Made by a program: the position numbers and the translations under genes. Positions 62,517 through 64,000 of a stretch of DNA of 64,000 nt are shown one piece after another (position 1 is the stretch's first letter; every line of letters begins with the position of its first letter). The stretch spans positions 1 through 64,000 of the forward strand of contig JACJYO010000014.1 of the NCBI GenBank assembly GCA_020636075.1, in the 5' to 3' direction. The notes beneath the pieces were generated by a model. That model searched no databases. It was not told the DNA's origin and saw only the letters and a list, made by a program, of their open reading frames with translations. The DNA is from Lewinellaceae bacterium. GTDB taxonomy: Bacteria > Bacteroidota > Bacteroidia > Chitinophagales > Saprospiraceae.

Positions 62517-62942
62517 TTGGAAATCCTGATCAACAATCTGGCCGAGTTGGATGCGCAAATCCCGGCAATTGCCGAAGCCTTGGCCAGACGCCGGAAAATA
62601 GCCTTGTACGGCAACCTGGGCTCCGGTAAAACAACGCTGGTGCAGGCATTCTGCCGCTGGCTGGGTGTGGAAGACAGCCCGACGAGCCCAACATTTTCTC
62701 TGATTAATGAGTATGGTTACCGGGATGCTACCAATCAGCCGGCTTTGGTCCATCATCTCGATTTATATCGTTTAAACAGCACTCAGGAGGCATTTGACAT
62801 CGGTATTGAAGAAATTTTAGATGATCCCTGGTACTGTTTTATTGAATGGCCGCAGCTTGTAGAACCTATGCTGCCCGACGACGCTGCGAAAATTCAATTG
62901 GAAATTTTAAGCGAAACCGCCCGCCGTCTGTTAATTTTGTAG
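62517..62942 (+). CDS. tsaE: tRNA threonylcarbamoyladenosine biosynthesis ATPase TsaE
   Basis: A small P-loop ATPase of 141 residues (147 from TTG 62499) that works with TsaB and TsaD to make t6A on tRNAs that read ANN codons. The Walker A motif is LYGNLGSGKTTLVQA; next come SPTFSLINEYG and the HHLDLYRL strand, then EILDDPWYCFIEWP, all typical of TsaE. No ATG starts the frame; two TTG codons are possible and the -7 element at 62494-62501 favours TTG 62517. It is divergent from the murF-alr fusion. Confidence 0.9.
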   Translation: MEILINNLAELDAQIPAIAEALARRRKIALYGNLGSGKTTLVQAFCRWLGVEDSPTSPTFSLINEYGYRDATNQPALVHHLDLYRLNSTQEAFDIGIEEILDDPWYCFIEWPQLVEPMLPDDAAKIQLEILSETARRLLIL

Positions 62943-62997
62943 ACTTTACCAGGTTTGCCAATCGGCAAACGGATGTCCCAATAGCACGCAATAGTTG

Positions 62998-64000
62998 ATG
63001 GAAACACTCGGCACTACATTTGGCCAAATGGCCACGCAAACGGAAACCCTCGAGGTTGCTCCCAGGCATCAACGGTTGTTTATCGGGATTTTGAAAGAAT
63101 CGACCTTGCAGGAAAACCGGGTGGCGCTGGTGCCGTACTCCGTGGCAACTCTGACCGCACATGGGCATGAAGTGGTCGTTGAAGCCGGCGCCGGAGAAAA
63201 GGCGCATTTCAGCGACATGGATTATTCCGAAGCCAACGCCAGAATTGCCCAAAACCGGGATGAAGTATTTAAGGCAGATGTTATCCTGAAGGTTGCACCG
63301 CCCACACTTGAGGAAATTGATCTGATGCGCCCCAACCAGGTGGTCATTTCGCCGATCCACCTTCCGCTGTTAAGCCCGGAATACATTACCAAATTGCAAA
63401 AGCGCCGGGTGATTGCACTGGCTATGGAGTATATCCGGGATGACGAAACCGGTGTATTCCCTATTGTGCGGGTAATGAGTGAAATTGCCGGTACAAGTGC
63501 CATTTTGATCGCTGCCAACCTATTGTCCACATCGCACGGTGGAAAAGGAGAACTGTTGGGGGGGATTGCTGGGGTACCGCCGGCCAAAGTGATTATCCTG
63601 GGAGCAGGGGTAGTGGCCGAAGTGGCTTCCCGCACTGCGATTGGACTCGGCGCGGAGGTTCGGATTTTTGACAATGATGTATACAAACTCATGCGTTTGC
63701 AGAAACATGTCGGGCGCCAACTGCACACTTCGGTAATCAATCCGATGCACCTCCGCGAACAACTACTCACTGCCGATGTGGCTATCGGTGCCATGCACTC
63801 CGGGCATGGCCGGACGCCGGTTATTGTTCAGGAAGATGTGGTGAAGGGTATGAAGAACGGCGCTGTAATCATCGACGTCAGCATCGACCAGGGCGGCGTC
63901 TTTGAAACGTCGGAAGCGACAAGCCTGGAAAAACCCACATTTGTGAAACACGGTGTGATTCACTATTGTGTGCCCAATATTGCTTCCCGTGTGGCGCGTA
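62998..64000 (+). CDS. ald: Alanine dehydrogenase, truncated by window end
   Basis: A partial gene (about 334 codons, frame open at the right end of the window) for the alanine dehydrogenase family, which interconverts L-alanine and pyruvate with NAD. Starts METLGTTFGQMATQTETLEV (ATG 62998; ATG 63028 also possible). Hallmarks: IGILKESTLQENRVALVPYS, HEVVVEAGAGEKAHFSD, VILKVAPPT, MSEIAGTSAI, the Rossmann GxGxxG-like VIILGAGVVAEVAS, VDQGG-type IIDVSIDQGGVFET and HYCVPNIASRVAR. The extra ~25 N-terminal residues are often seen in the Bacteroidota form. Confidence 0.88.
   Translation, partial: METLGTTFGQMATQTETLEVAPRHQRLFIGILKESTLQENRVALVPYSVATLTAHGHEVVVEAGAGEKAHFSDMDYSEANARIAQNRDEVFKADVILKVAPPTLEEIDLMRPNQVVISPIHLPLLSPEYITKLQKRRVIALAMEYIRDDETGVFPIVRVMSEIAGTSAILIAANLLSTSHGGKGELLGGIAGVPPAKVIILGAGVVAEVASRTAIGLGAEVRIFDNDVYKLMRLQKHVGRQLHTSVINPMHLREQLLTADVAIGAMHSGHGRTPVIVQEDVVKGMKNGAVIIDVSIDQGGVFETSEATSLEKPTFVKHGVIHYCVPNIASRVAR

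Noticed and set aside
62953..62970. Terminator after tsaE
   Set aside because: GTTTGCC/GGCAAAC forms a 7-bp hairpin but no T-run follows; too weak to call.

Overview
The window reads as a chromosomal segment of a Bacteroidota bacterium, most likely of the Saprospiria (Haliscomenobacter/Lewinella-like) group. Evidence for the phylum: type IX secretion sorting domains on three secreted proteins, a PorP/SprF-type protein next to the gliding lipoprotein GldJ, a MurF-alanine racemase fusion, promoter -7 elements of the TAnnTTTG type, and many small families (DUF4197, DUF2490, DUF3108, SxtJ/DUF5989) common in this phylum. The genus is inference. No prophage, CRISPR array, rRNA or complete insertion sequence was seen; there is one tRNA.

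Layout. 1-6.6 kb: a secreted hypothetical, a VOC-fold protein, a VanX-type D-Ala-D-Ala dipeptidase, a DUF2490 protein, an alpha/beta hydrolase, an AraC regulator and a membrane protein. 6.7-12.1 kb (minus strand): a tight seven-gene run of a DUF4038/GH140-like lipoprotein, two ABC permeases, an ABC ATPase, a radical SAM protein, an 83-aa protein and an HNH nuclease. 12.1-16.6 kb: an ORF-less group II intron sitting in a short-repeat patch, a DUF3500 protein, then (minus) the YnjB-like binding protein that probably serves the ABC transporter, and a lipoprotein. 16.7-31.3 kb: a UbiA-like protein, a large protease/beta-propeller/barrel protein, fumC, a NarL-type two-component pair, sodA, folE, a SIMPL protein, two DUF4197 paralogs and a dihydroorotase homolog with a damaged active site. 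31.4-43.5 kb: two GT-C-like membrane proteins, a GT2, two large T9SS substrates (one an M1 peptidase) and a hypothetical. 43.5-54.1 kb: metF, porP/sprF-like, gldJ, murF, a degenerate arginase-family protein, glutamate dehydrogenase, an OmpA-family porin and a DUF3108 protein. 54.2-64 kb: a LamG-T9SS protein, the carbamoyltransferase-SGNH-DUF5989-SxtJ cassette, tRNA-Met, murF-alr, tsaE and a truncated alanine dehydrogenase.

How the genes connect. The cell-envelope theme is strong: MurF, the MurF-Alr fusion and the D-Ala-D-Ala dipeptidase all act on the D-Ala-D-Ala branch of peptidoglycan; GldJ and the PorP/SprF protein belong to gliding/type IX secretion, which would export the three CTD-bearing proteins. 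The four-gene carbamoyltransferase cassette is translationally coupled and probably modifies a surface glycan.

The most unusual non-coding features are the ORF-less group II intron, whose predicted excision rebuilds a copy of a neighbouring repeat unit, and at least seven long intergenic hairpins, each built from a different short repeated word, two of which share a conserved downstream tail.
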